A stretch of 64,000 nucleotides of DNA. Origin: Paracentrotus lividus (lineage: Eukaryota > Echinodermata > Echinoidea > Camarodonta > Echinidae). The stretch lies in the NCBI GenBank assembly GCA_940671915.1, contig CALNVZ010003426.1, positions 52,475,345-52,539,344 of the forward strand. The letters run 5' to 3'. Positions 46,655 to 58,184 of the stretch are shown here, one piece after another. Below the pieces are notes generated by a model. It saw only the letters and a list, made by a program, of their open reading frames with translations. It had not been told where the DNA came from and searched no databases. Position 1 is the first letter of the stretch. Each line of letters starts with the position of its first letter. The translations under genes were made by a program, and so were the position numbers.

Positions 46655-47690
46655 CTCTCCTTCTTATTGATCGGAAGATTTCATCGCCAAAAACGTTTCA
46701 AAATAAAATCTTTATAAAAGAAAACGGAGTGGATAATATTGCAGAGTTAAGTGTTTAGTTTTGGATTGATAACGGGCCGTTTTTAGTACCGAAACTTCTT
46801 ATTTATCGGAAGAACTCATCGCCAAAATCGTTTCGAAATAAATTCTTATGAAAGAAAAACGGAGCGGATACAATTGTGGAATTAATTGTTTAGTTTTGGA
46901 TTGATACCGGGCCGTTTTTAGTACCGAAACTTTTATTATATCGGAAGAACTTATCGCCAAAAACATTTCAAAAATAAACTATTTATGAAAGAAATACGGA
47001 GCGGATACAATTGTGGAATTCATTGTCTAGTTTTGGATTGAAACGGGCCGTTTTTAGAACTGAAACTCTTATTTATCGGAAGACTCATTGTCAAAAACGG
47101 TTCGAAATGAATTCTTTATGAAAGAAAAACGGAGCGGATACAATTGTGGAATTAATTGTTTAGTTTTGGATTGATACAGGGCCGTTTTTAGTACCGAAAC
47201 TTTTTATTTATCGGAAGAACTCATCGCCAAAAACGTTTCGAAATAAATTCTTTATGAAAGAAAAACGGAGCGGATACAATTGTGGAATTAATTGTTTAGT
47301 TTTGGATTGATAACGGGCCGTTTTTAGTACCGAACTTCTTATTTATCGGAAGAACTTATCGCCAAAAACGTTTCGAAATGAATTCTTTATGAAAGAAAAA
47401 CGGAGCGGATACAATTGTGGAATTAATTGTTTAGTTTTGGATTGATACCGGGCCGTTTTTAGTACCGAAAACTTTTTTTTATCGGAAGAACTCATCGCCA
47501 AAAACGTTTCGGAATAAATTCTTTATGAAAGAAAAACGAGCGGATACAATTGTGGAATTAATTGTTTAGTTTTGGATTGATAACGGGCCGTTTTAGTACC
47601 GAAACTTCTTATTTATCGGAAGAACTCATTGTCAAAAACGTTTCGAAATGAATTCTTTATGAAGAAAACGGAGCGGATACAATTGTGGAA
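46655..47690 (+). repeat. 135-bp satellite, 7-8 copies, cut by a gap
   Basis: Units of about 135 bp include tcggaagaactcatcgcc, gaaaaacggagcggatacaa and gataacgggccg. They are highly similar, and the array ends at the N gap, so the true length is unknown. Each unit reads out on one strand without a consistent open frame. Confidence 0.95.
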
Positions 47691-47790
47691 NNNNNNNNNN
47701 NNNNNNNNNNNNNNNNNNNNNNNNNNNNNNNNNNNNNNNNNNNNNNNNNNNNNNNNNNNNNNNNNNNNNNNNNNNNNNNNNNNNNNNNNN
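47691..47790. other. Assembly gap (100 N)
   Basis: Exactly 100 N, a conventional unknown-length gap, at the edge of the satellite array. Confidence 1.
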
Positions 47791-48630
47791 GCGCCCTACG
47801 CTAGCTTAAATCACGGAATACACTGCATGACTATGGTAAACAAGCGGCTAGATATCCCGGTGTCGATGCGTGTCGCGTAAAAATTATATCAGTAAATAAG
47901 CCACAAAGATAGTACTAGTGTGTAAGAAATTTCCTCATCCAGAAATACGGAAGTCTGGAAAACATTCCCAACTTAATAACAACTCACTATAAGATCGTCT
48001 TTATCATGATTATCCATGATATGCGCCATTGCAACCGTCGGTTTCCTTGTGCATTTTGTGCAAAGCATCGCAGCAACAATGCAGCGCAGTGCGTGCACGT
48101 GTGGCAATGACGTAATCCTCACATCAGGCCTAGCCTCGATGACGATTATCGAGAGAGGAAAATAAAAAAAAGGACCTCCGTACGTGCTTTATATTCTGCT
48201 TTGTTTTTTAAATTTTTATTTAAACGCATCTTTTGCATTTTATTTTCTTACTTTTTTTTGGGCGTCAAGTTTTTTATTATGCCGTCTCATAACTCGATCC
48301 CTTCCTCCCATCTTACCTATCCCTTTCTTCATCGAACGTCTTCTCTCTTCTAATGTCCAGAATATCATTTAATCTCATAAAAATATTCAATGTTCTTTTC
48401 TATATGCACCTTTCAGCTTTACGCCTAGGGCCTACTTTGTTTTTATTATTAGTTTAAAGACTTCTTCTTTAAATTAATATATAGTTATTGCAATGTGCTT
48501 ATTTTTATATTTTGACTTTTAAATAACAATCCACTTATTCAATGTTTTTGTTCTTGGGTTTTTGTTTTTTCGGTTGTTTGTTTTGTTTTGTTTGTTTTTG
48601 TTTTTTAGTAGGCTAATTAATTTATTAAAA
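47791..48630. other. Unassigned DNA after the gap
   Basis: No continuation of the satellite. Around 48090-48125 a GC-richer piece holds gcacgtgtggcaatgacgtaa, a CRE-like and E-box-like pair. T-rich DNA follows. No gene was recognised. Confidence 0.35.
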
Positions 48631-48635
48631 TTTGT

Positions 48636-48745
48636 GGTGTGACGACGATGATGGTGGTGGTGGTGATAGGTGATGGTAATGGTAATGATGATCATGATGC
48701 TGATATGGGTGGTGGTGGTAATGGTGTGATGATGATCATCATTAT
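48636..48745 (+). repeat. (GATGGT)n-type microsatellite
   Basis: Irregular GAT/GGT triplet runs. The His/Thr or Gly/Asp open frames are artefacts of the repeat. Confidence 0.85.
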
Positions 48746-48785
48746 CACCATATGCCAATATGACGAAGCTGAATGGGATGTGCGT

Positions 48786-49191
48786 AAGCCCGCCTCACAC
48801 TGTGGCGATTTGCTGCGATGATTTTTTGGAAACAATGCAATATGTCCGTATTAAAATGTGACATTATTCCATCATTCAAAATATTCTTATGAGATGCAGA
48901 AAATGTATAGAAAAAATGCAAGCGATTTTTCCCCAATGCGATCCGTTAATGGGAGTAAATGTCAAATGGTTTAAAATTGGCAAGATCGTGTGACGTCACT
49001 GCGATAAGAAACATTTGATTTTATTACGAGAAGGGGGTTCGTAATACCCGTGAATTACAATTTTATTATCACCAGGAATACCAGAAACTTTGGACAGCAG
49101 TAATTTCCTTGTTTAATGTCCACATCAAATAATAACAGTCTTCCCTCAAAAATCGAATCGCAGCACTAAATCGCAGTTGTGAGACGGCTTT
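48786..49191. mobile_element. MITE (about 406 bp)
   Basis: Inverted ends of the form AAGCCCGCCTCACACTG...GCGATTTGCTGCGAT and the matching right end (cgaatcgcagcac...gtgagacggcttt). No coding. Confidence 0.7.
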
Positions 49192-49313
49192 GACAATAAC
49201 TATTAGTGAAACAAAATATAAAAGACGTTTTAAGCCATATGGGATGAGACTGGAACCAACTGTGAGTGGGTATTTAGCATTTACCCCTTTCTTTGGACCA
49301 CCCCGCACACAAG

Positions 49314-49575
49314 CAGGCGCGGGGTCCAGCCCCCCCCCTCCTAGCAAGGAAAAAAGAAAAAGAAAAAGGGAAAAAAGGAAAGGAAATAAAATAATAATAT
49401 AAAAGGGGAAGCAAAGTAAAAATACCTCTTAGACGACGAAAGGGCCGATTGACCCACGAAAAAAAGAATTGAGAAACTTTGGCTCGCCGGTGTAACGGTT
49501 AAAAAAATTTGGTGTACCAAATCCTTAAATCCGATTTTGGGCCCCCTACTGATAAAATCCTGCAATCCGCCACTG
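49314..49575. mobile_element. hAT-like MITE (262 bp)
   Basis: Ends CAGGCGCGGGGTCCAG and the matching TGCAATCCGCCACTG are similar to the nested element at 10259-10780. The interior is C-rich on the left, then A-rich. Confidence 0.6.
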
Positions 49576-50929
49576 ATGAACAACAACAACAACAACAAAC
49601 TTTCCCAGGCCCATTTATTGTGGCTGCCCCCGGCCTAGTTGGACGCATGCATGCAGAACATAACACGCGTTATAACACCGTACGTACTCAATCAAAGATT
49701 TTACCTCAATTACGTATTCAAATTTTTCTATTTTAGATGCTGGTGTACACCATGCACCACACACACCGCGGTACACCCACGTACGTGTGTGTATGTGTAA
49801 AGTTTTCATAGCGCATATGCGCTATATAATCACTGTAATGATACTTATGTTACACGACGTGAGGTCGTATTGGGTTATGTGAAATCTTTAAGAAGAAAAA
49901 AATACAAATTTTTGTGACATGTGACAAATGCCAAAACATTCGTAACATTTCAAATGTTTGAATGTTTCAAAACTGCACTCAAATCTCATCTGTTCAAATG
50001 CCTTCAAGTAGTTTCAGTCATTTTCTTTTCAATTGCTTATTTATTTGTCGTTTCCATACCAGCTATTCAATTCGAATGATTTCGGAAGCTTAACTGTTAA
50101 CGCACTTATTTATAATTGCTAGGTATTCATATTTTTTTAATCGCGAAATGAAATAGAAATGAAGAATACAATACCAAAATCAAACGGTCCTTTAATAATC
50201 TACTCCACCCCCCCCCCGGGCCCATTCTACCTGAATTTGGTAAACTTATGAGGGTGCTGCAGTTTTGAATGTTCATGCCACTTGGTCTACTCCCGGGATA
50301 CCTCCCCTAATGTTTGTGGGTGTACATGGTCTAATTCCCGTTACAATCATTCTTTTACTATTCAGTTTACTTATAGGAATGGGGTGGGGGTGCGGTGTCC
50401 AGACACATAACAAAATTTAAGCTTGGTTTTTCATCTAAGGATATGTGAGCCGAAAAATGTATTTGGAATACTTCTTTATCACCATCAATATTGTTTCTCC
50501 CACATATTATTTATCGTGACATTTGTGCTGAAAAACCTTCAAAAGTTATTGATTTTTACACCCTTCATGCACTGGTTAAACTTGAGGTGTCCCGGATATT
50601 CCAATAATTGTTCATGTATGCTACTTTTAATAAATTTTGTCTGATTTTTCACCAGTAGTTGGCGGCTATCCCGGGAAGTGATGGGGGGAGGGAACGTGTC
50701 CCTCTCGGATTTTTTTTTTTTTGGGGGGGTTGGGGCTGGGGTGAGTATGAATTGTGAGCTTGTTTAGCTAAGGATAGATGATAGGAATGGCTTTCAAATA
50801 AACAGATTCGCAGTCCATTTCCTTCACATTTTCGACACACACAGTGCATTTTATATATAGTTAATTTTAATTGAAATAGTGAAGATTTAATTTCGGGGGA
50901 ATTCACCAAGATTCTACGAATGGCTTTAA
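49576..50929. other. Unassigned intergenic/intronic DNA
   Basis: Contains short CA/GT runs near 49750-49790 and C/G homopolymers near 50208 and 50720. No gene was recognised. Confidence 0.35.
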
Positions 50930-51040
50930 CTAAGGCCCAACGAGGGAAATGAGTCTTCTAATAAGGCCCAACGAGGGACCATTGGGTACTTAACTAAGGC
51001 CCAACGAGGGATCATTGGTTCTTAGACTAAGGCCAACCGA
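50930..51040 (+). repeat. Four tandem copies of a 30-40 bp unit
   Basis: The core taaggcccaacgaggga recurs at about 50932, 50961 and 50993, with a degenerate copy near 51034. Confidence 0.75.
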
Positions 51041-52164
51041 TGTGTCATACGATTGGTCAAGTTGAATGGGCATTGGTCTTAAAGTTTGGATTAAAGTGAA
51101 TATTTTTGTGTTTTCTTCCTAAAATTGCAAAATAACCCAAATTCTAGTATAACAGCAATTTAAATAAGCAGCTGAATACTCAGTATCTGGGGTAGCGCTC
51201 GGGGAGCCGGGGGGGGGGGGGCACTAGGGGATTTGCCCGTAGATTTTTTTCAAGTAACAAAGAGAAGAAAGAGGAAGAGAAAGAAAGGTTAGAGACGTTC
51301 CCACGGAATGGGCACAAAATTGAAGGATAACAAAAATGGGTGGGGGGGGGGGCGAACCCGAAGAAACAACCTAGATACCAGGGAATGGCACCTACAAAAT
51401 AAAAATATAAAAAATTTGAGGGGAGCGCGACCGAAGACTACCCTATATTACCAGGGAAAAAAGAGAGGGAAGGAATATTAAGACTTGCTATTGCAACTCA
51501 GATTAGATTTTAGGAGCACAAATGTGAAATTATGAGATGTTCCTGAAGGCCTAAAAATCCGAAGGAAAAAAAAAAAGAAAAAAAAGAATAGTATAGGCCT
51601 ACTATAGTTTTCAAAGACTAAATGTTTGAAGCAACTAAATCGCCGGACTAGATAATCCATACTTTCTTTGGCCGTGGAAAATCTGTAAACAATATGAGCT
51701 TTTTACAGAGTTGAGTAAAAAAAACAATGCACCTTATTATCAACTATACATTCAGATTGGACAAGCTTTTCCTTTCCAACAATACCGTGAAATAATATTA
51801 AACAAATGTTTAAAAATAAGACAAAATAACATAATATTATGAATTACTGGTTTAGAACGAGATCCTGAACCGGCAGAGCTATGGTTCAGATTTTTGTTTG
51901 GACCGTGGAATTTTTTTGTAAACAATGCAATTCAGAAAACGTGAAAGTCCAAAATAAGAAAAAGGAGGAGGGCAGACGTGCATTTTTGAAGTAGTAGGCC
52001 CCTATCTAGGAAATGTTCTGTGACAACTTTAATATAGGCCAATTCATTTTCCTTCTGAACATCCTCATGCTATTTAAAAAAAAATTGTCTTCCCAAAATG
52101 AAACGTAATATTTACGAATTAACATCTTAAAAAAACGATCTTTTTCTTTTAATTCAAACATAAT
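51041..52164. other. Unassigned DNA with homopolymers
   Basis: G runs near 51210 and 51344 and purine-rich segments. Nothing was assignable. Confidence 0.35.
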
Positions 52165-52367
52165 GGCCCGGTATTCTCGAAGCGTGAAACTAAAGTTAGT
52201 TAGGCCTACCTAAAATACGTGGGTTAGTTACCTTGCTTTTCACAAAGGGTAATAAACCTAACTCAAGTTGAGATAGTCCCAGGTGATTAGAATACGTTAT
52301 CAAGCTTCACTAAACTTTTTAGTAGGGTACTAAGTTTAGCTTTAATACCTTTCGTGGAATACCGGCC
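52165..52367. mobile_element. Harbinger-like MITE (203 bp)
   Basis: Inverted ends GGCCCGGTATTCTCGAAGCG and the matching right end (cctttcgtggaataccggcc), with inner tgaaactaaagttag and ctaagtttagc also inverted. Confidence 0.75.
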
Positions 52368-52699
52368 AAATTTGAATAATTAAAGTTTCAAGCAACTGAA
52401 ACCGAAAAATAATCACCAAATTTAAATTTTTGAAAATAATTTTATCATTATAAAATAACTAAATCGGATTTCTTTTATGTCCTTTTCAAATAAATGAATA
52501 ATAAAACAATGACAAAAGGATCAGAAATCCATTGACTAACAAAGCCCTGCACAATACAATGTCCATAAAAAAAATCAATGTTAATTAAATACAAGTACTT
52601 CGGCTACAGGAATGTAAAGGCATCAAACTGTTTGTGTCCAAACATAATTATATGAAGCTTAGCCTGGTTTCCTCTAAGATTATGGTTCTATTTAATTTT

Positions 52700-52800
52700 T
52701 TCAATCGGACAAGAGAAAGAGTGAAAGAGAAAGAGTGCTGTACAGAGAGAAAGAGAGAGAGAGAAAGAGGAGAGAGAGAGGGGGGGGGGGGGGGGGAGGG
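52700..52800 (+). repeat. (GA)n then poly-G low-complexity tract
   Basis: GA-rich DNA followed by a long G run. Confidence 0.9.
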
Positions 52801-53110
52801 GGAATGAGTTCAAGTTCATTAGCCTTAAAACAATAAGAAAAAACAGTAACAAACGTAAGTCAGTGATCAGACAATAAAATGACAATGAAGAAGAAGCAAG
52901 CTTGTGAGTGGACCTACACTATTAAGTGAATTAAATTTTGAAAAGAAAATTTTGTCCGATCGAGCAGTCCGTATTTTTCCCCTCAAATAAAACAGAGATG
53001 ATGTGTTTTTGACAATAAAAACAAGCCACTGATAAAATATAAACCACCAATAAATTTGAATGAGAAAATGGTCCATAGCATGAACTGATTGAGTGAAATT
53101 GAATGAATCA

Positions 53111-53303
53111 GGGGCCGCGGAGCGTTTTTTCAAAGTGGAGGGGCCTTGGCAACAATGGGGGGGGGGGCCCTGAACAGGCCTAAATTTTACAAATGGTAAG
53201 GTCAATTTTTTTTTTTGCGTTTTTTGTACACGTTGCTAACAAAAAGTGGGGGGGGGGGTGCTGAAGGCCCAGCCCCCCCCCGCCGCCCCGGCTCCGCGGC
53301 CCC
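53111..53303. mobile_element. GC-rich MITE (193 bp)
   Basis: Inverted ends GGGGCCGCGGAGC and GCTCCGCGGCCCC, with G- and C-rich interior flanks. A common type of small element in marine genomes, from recollection. Confidence 0.7.
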
Positions 53304-55250
53304 ATGTGGAATATACAGGTGACAGTTATACCTGTGTGTCTCCTCCCTGGAAGAGCGAATCTCTGGAAATGACGCTTGTTGTATTTTTCATAGCTTTTTG
53401 GCAAAAATTTGTTTTATAACGTTCCATTCTTTCATCATCACGTCCGTTTACATTATCAATTTCAAGTTTTAGACTATATATACCCACGCATCATTAACAT
53501 AATTTGTATATCCTTAATCCATACAACAATCGTACTTGTCCTCACCTATCACCATCAATCATCGTCGTCGTCCATTACCAATATCAAAGAATATATCGTC
53601 CCTCCACGCATCATTATCATATGTTTTATTATCATGATTAATCGAACAATCGTCATCACTATTAGTTTTTTTTTATCACTTCAATCAATAATCATTATCA
53701 AAGTCCGCCAATTAGCAAATATAAATTTATTGGTAATATCACGCAACGCTTCAAATATACATCAATCAAATTACAACATCATCGTCACAATTCCGATCAA
53801 TTTTTTATTTTTTGTATAATACAACTGCCACTTGCAACACATCCATCATTAATCAAAACAAATTTAATATTTAAGAACATTAAAAAAGGTAAGTGAAATA
53901 CAAACCTGCCACCATCAAGTCTGCTGCAAGATTACAAAGCCAATTCCAAGACGAATAACCAGTAGGTTATTTTTATTATCCGTAATAAGTTTATACCATG
54001 GAGTAACAACTCCATGATATACTAAAAAATCACTGGCGGGGCGTTATTAGCCCAAAATATTTTTTAGTAATGTTTCATGTATTAATACAGGTAAGTGAAC
54101 ATTTTAAACCTGCAAAACCGAAACAAAAAGTTGCATTACAAGTATGCATTACGCCATGTAAATAATAATTTTTGAGGTCCAAAATGTGCAATCGACCAAT
54201 TTTATTATAAGGATTTGTAGGAGTTCCTAATTTTGATTATAAACCACCAGATTCAACACTCCTCCTCCTCTGAAAAATTATGCCGCGACAGGTTGGCTGT
54301 CCATGACCTAATGTTGATCTGGTCGGCACGCGGATATCATTATATCAAAACAACGGTGGTTGTCCCATAGTAACAAAAGCTGCTAGAATTAATTCAAGCC
54401 AGAAGGCATGGAAAGCTACACTAATTGCTTATAAATCTTTTCCTGAAGATTTTGTCAAATGCGGTATAGGCATAATAAGTTTTCTTTTTAAGCTGGCCCT
54501 TTCTTCATTTTGTTTGTTTTAACTTCCAAGAAAGATAGAATCAAGGGTGGTGGGTGTTAAAGAATTGTCTCAGCCCGTGTAACACGATGTACAAAAGAAA
54601 AGAAAGTTTGTTCCAACTTTGTAAAAAAGAAAAGGGTTATTTACGTAGTCCTATTAATGCTGTTTTATTATTCGATAACAACAAAAAAAAATCAAAAACT
54701 AATCTGATGTAGGAAGAATAGTGGGATTTTTTTCTTTTTTTGAATTCCTTTTTATTTGTATTTATTTTTTGTTTATTTTTTTTCTTCATTTACGAGTGGC
54801 CTCTTGTTTTCTTGTCCGTACCTTTTCTCTTTCTTTTTCTTTGTCTTGATTAATATAAAATGAATATAACTTTGAATAAGATCAAAAATTATGCGCACGC
54901 TCAGCTTCCCTTTATCTCTTTCTTTCTCTCTCCTCCTCTCTCTCTCGTCATCATCATCCGTCAATTATAATTTCAACTTTCATCGTAGGCCTATTGCCCG
55001 TTTGCATCAACACCATTATAAGTTCATCAAACATCAACAACATATTCATCAACAACGTAATCGTCCCATCTTTTTTTTTTTATCCTTCCCATTTTCATCA
55101 ACATCATTCAATGAATAAATAAATATATCTAAATCATTGTTAAATCACATGATATTGAAAAAAGAAAATTTTTGTACTCTAAGTTGGAGATTTTTCCTTT
55201 CTCCAAGTTAAGTTTATACACCGATCCCCTCTTTCTCTCCTGTAACACAT
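53304..55250. other. ATC-rich degenerate repeat DNA
   Basis: Between 53430 and 53800 and again at 54940-55100 the plus strand is rich in atcatc/caacaa triplets. A block near 53480 (ccacgcatcattaacat) repeats near 53597. The long open frames here are triplet-repeat artefacts. Confidence 0.5.
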
Positions 55251-55251
55251 G

Positions 55252-55422
55252 CATTGCATTGCATGCACACCGCGGTATAGTAGGCGGACATCAGGCCGCC
55301 GCAGTGAGGCTAGCCGCTTGTACTTTTTGTATGCATGCAGTGTATGCTTCCGTGATCTAGCTAGCGCTAGCGCATTGCATTGCATGCACACCGCGGTATA
55401 GTAAGCGGACATCAGGCCGCCG
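55252..55422 (+). repeat. 52-bp GC-rich direct repeat pair
   Basis: gcattgcattgcatgcacac, the following cgcggtatagta and cggacatcaggccgccgc occur at 55252-55303 and 55371-55422, nearly identical, 119 bp apart. They lie in the most CpG-rich patch of the window (about 55250-55560). Confidence 0.85.
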
Positions 55423-55725
55423 CGTCGACTTGAAATCCATCTGGCGCTGGCGCGCCGCGCTTGATATAATATTTTCCTCGATGTGGTAAAATGTACATCG
55501 AGGATTTCCTGCGCGCTTCAAATCGTCCGGGGCGACAGATTTCATCTACGCGCAGCGAGTTGGAGGTGATAATAAGTTTGGCTGTCCTTAATTCCCTTTC
55601 AAATGATACCATTTGTAATAATTTGGATCACTAGTTCTATCGCTGTGGTGATTTGAAAATTTGTGACAAAAAAGTCCATTTTTCCCCCTTCCCCGAGTTC
55701 CCATTTACTTTGTACATAGAACATA

Positions 55726-56126
55726 TTTTCCCTCCCGTCGCGCGACGGGACGGAATTGACATGCCTTTAGGAAATCGTCTATAAATCGTAATCTATTAGA
55801 TTTTATAATTGCCAGCTCTTTTTTTACTAGTGATCTATGGGACAGTAACAAATAGACACCACCTGACATGGTAAGCCTTGCTTAATAACTTTGATAGAAT
55901 TCTTCTTTGAATCTTCTTTAAAAAAAATCAGTGATATTTTCATTCCGTCCCGTCGCGCAACTATAATTCGATGTTGCCGTGAAAACGAAACGTATTAAAA
56001 AATTTTTTTTTTTTGCAGATTGATACTTTCAAGTAAGTTCGACATATTAGTGAGGGTAAAGGGCAGCTTAAATATTAATTTTTCTTTTTGTGAGCAAAGA
56101 ACTCTATCGAATTCCGTCCCGTCGCG
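55726..56126 (+). repeat. Word block ATTCCGTCCCGTCGCG
   Basis: Direct copies at 55942-55957 and 56111-56126. A head-to-head pair at 55726-55757 forms the perfect core palindrome tcccgtcgcgcgacggga. The filler is AT-rich. Confidence 0.75.
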
Positions 56127-56260
56127 GTCCCTTATTTTTGGCTTTGACCCATATGTCTACAATGGATAAATGATCCATAAAATGACATGTAGTTTTTTAC
56201 CTTTTGACTTTGTATAATAATATTTTAACTCATAACATCTTAAAATGTAATATTAAAGAA

Positions 56261-57072
56261 GCGTTACGGACATTACACTTTTCATACGCTTGAATATACC
56301 CAACACTGAGCCTAACTCTATGCGAATAAACAACTTTTATTCAATATTGAAAATAATGTATTTGTTCATCTAACATTCAATATGATTTTTGGATCTTCGA
56401 GGATGCTTTTCCATTCTCCTTTTTCACAATTTGTTGTATTTACAAAGTAGTCTTCACAAGTGTCAAAAAAGTCTTTTCAGACATTTCATTCATTCATTCT
56501 GCTTCCATGTCAGTTTGGAGGTAGATATGTTTACTTCTACCCACAGTAGAAGTAGGTAGCAATACTATGATTTTCCCTGTTCCACAAATGACTCCTCTTC
56601 TTCACTGTATAAAAAGAAATTTGTGAATCTTTGTCTTTTCAAAAACTTTATTGTGTACCCATCAGTATGGATCCTTCTTTTGTGCGACAAAGTACTTTGC
56701 AAATTTTGTTTTGTCTGAAACCCCGCATGAACAAAATATCCTATAGGAACAGTTGTCAAAGAAGTATGTATGTGGTTACACCTTTTCCTCATCCTCCTCT
56801 TGTCCTCCAGTGTCACTTTAAATGTGTCCACCAAGCTTGCTCTATTTTTGCTTCTGAGTACAGCTTGAAATGAATGCATGCAGTGTTTACAGGTTTTAAT
56901 TAATGGACTAAAAAAATGTTCAAAATCACCTGTAATGTCACAAACTAATGTTACTATTAAGGGCCAGCATCTATTTATTGATAGATTTCCATATTGAAGT
57001 ATAAAATCAAAACAATATCCTGCAATCGTATGCATTCTCATCTTTGCTACAAATGTGTAATGTCCGTAACGC
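56261..57072. mobile_element. Putative MITE bounded by GCGTTACGGACATTACAC
   Basis: An 18-bp perfect inverted pair at 56261-56278 and 57055-57072. Further copies just outside at 57081-57097 (reverse) and 57236-57253 (direct, one change). The interior contains the open frame at 56565-57071. Confidence 0.6.
56565..57035 (-). CDS. Unrecognised open frame inside a word-bounded element
   Basis: A minus-strand frame open for about 169 codons, unusually long for this AT-rich DNA. The first ATG gives a product starting MRMHTIAGYCFDF. The product is rich in Lys/Arg, Cys, His and Phe, includes KTCKHCMHSF and KRRMRKRCNHIH, and ends EEEESFVEQGKS. No family was recognised and no transposase signature is visible. 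It may be a chance frame, a relic of the element's protein, or a captured exon. Low confidence. Confidence 0.2.
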   Translation of the reverse strand: MHTIAGYCFDFILQYGNLSINRCWPLIVTLVCDITGDFEHFFSPLIKTCKHCMHSFQAVLRSKNRASLVDTFKVTLEDKRRMRKRCNHIHTSLTTVPIGYFVHAGFQTKQNLQSTLSHKRRIHTDGYTIKFLKRQRFTNFFLYSEEEESFVEQGKS

Positions 57073-57694
57073 AATGATGATGTAATGTCCGTAACGCTTT
57101 TTTTCCATGAATTATGAAAAATTTATAAAAAACCTCTTGATATGTTGTGAGATAACATATATTTTAGCTTTGCATTTGAATTTGCAACAAAATTGGACCA
57201 AAACACAGGGTGCTATAAAAACTTATGTATCTAAAACGTTACGGACATTACACTTCAAGCGCGATAGAAATCAAAAAGTTTGAAAAGGCTATTTTTCAGA
57301 AAATATTTAATTCCTTCCAAAATCCTGTTGGATGATTTATAAATGGGTCCTGAGCTTTAATATAACATAAAAATAATCACCTGAAAGTCATTTTATGGTA
57401 AGATTTTTACTTGAGAACATACATATGCAAAACGCACTGAATTTTATGGAAATTTTTTGTAAGAAACACCTTTTTTCAACTGCTGAAAAAATATGTTTTC
57501 CGACTTGGGAAACAATTTGTTTTATTATATCTTGTTGATATAACCCTTCCTGAATACTTTCCAGATTAAAACAAATTTGTTTCTCTATTTTCATTTTTTC
57601 ACCCTTGGGTTTCATTTTTCATGGAATTGCCCACATGCAGGATTATCCGGTTCTTGTGAATAATTAGGATGAAATGTACTGGTAGAAATGATAA

Positions 57695-57735
57695 CCAGAC
57701 ATGTTTAATAGCTCAGTCAGTAGAGGGTCCGCCTC
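57695..57735 (+). mobile_element. 5' stub of a tRNA-derived SINE
   Basis: atagctcagtcagtagaggg followed by cgcctcatgaatggga matches the head of the SINE at 6822-6567, then stops before the B box. Confidence 0.55.
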
Positions 57736-57749
57736 ATGAATGGGATCAA

Positions 57750-58084
57750 CTATGGCCCAAATTCACAAAGGTGGATTCTGCAAAATCCATGGATCCGTGG
57801 GTTATGTAAATTTTGTGTAAAAATTACGCTTAATTTTAGCGCCTACTGTGAGAAAGGTCCAATACGAATGCGCGATTTTGTCACAAAGCGCTACATTTAC
57901 GCTTGTCGCTACATGGTTAAGTCTGCTGTTTATTCAAATTAATTTAAATAAACCGGTGACTCAACAGTGGACTCATTAATTCAAAACAGTGGGCCCATTA
58001 TGTCAAAACCATAGCAACTGGTGTTAATCTAGGGCATTATGACAATGTCGCGCATTCATATTGGACCTTTCTCACAGTACGCGC
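57750..58084. mobile_element. Fold-back MITE cut by an assembly gap
   Basis: Starts ggcccaaattcacaaaggtgg. The inner block gcgcctactgtgagaaaggt (57840) recurs reversed at 58084 (gcgcgtactgtgag on the minus strand), so an inverted repeat of about 50 bp folds the element. Its right end is lost in the gap. Confidence 0.65.
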
Positions 58085-58184
58085 NNNNNNNNNNNNNNNN
58101 NNNNNNNNNNNNNNNNNNNNNNNNNNNNNNNNNNNNNNNNNNNNNNNNNNNNNNNNNNNNNNNNNNNNNNNNNNNNNNNNNNNN
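58085..58184. other. Assembly gap (100 N)
   Basis: Exactly 100 N, between a fold-back MITE and a palindromic MITE. Confidence 1.

Noticed and set aside
48519-48758. His/Thr-rich open frame
   Set aside because: Antisense reading of a GATGGT microsatellite.
53409-53819. 136-codon plus-strand open frame rich in Ile
   Set aside because: Derived from degenerate ATC/CAA triplet repeats.
55179-55612. Minus-strand frames sharing RRPDVRLLYRGVHAMQC
   Set aside because: The shared peptide is the translation of the 52-bp direct repeat; no other coding signal.
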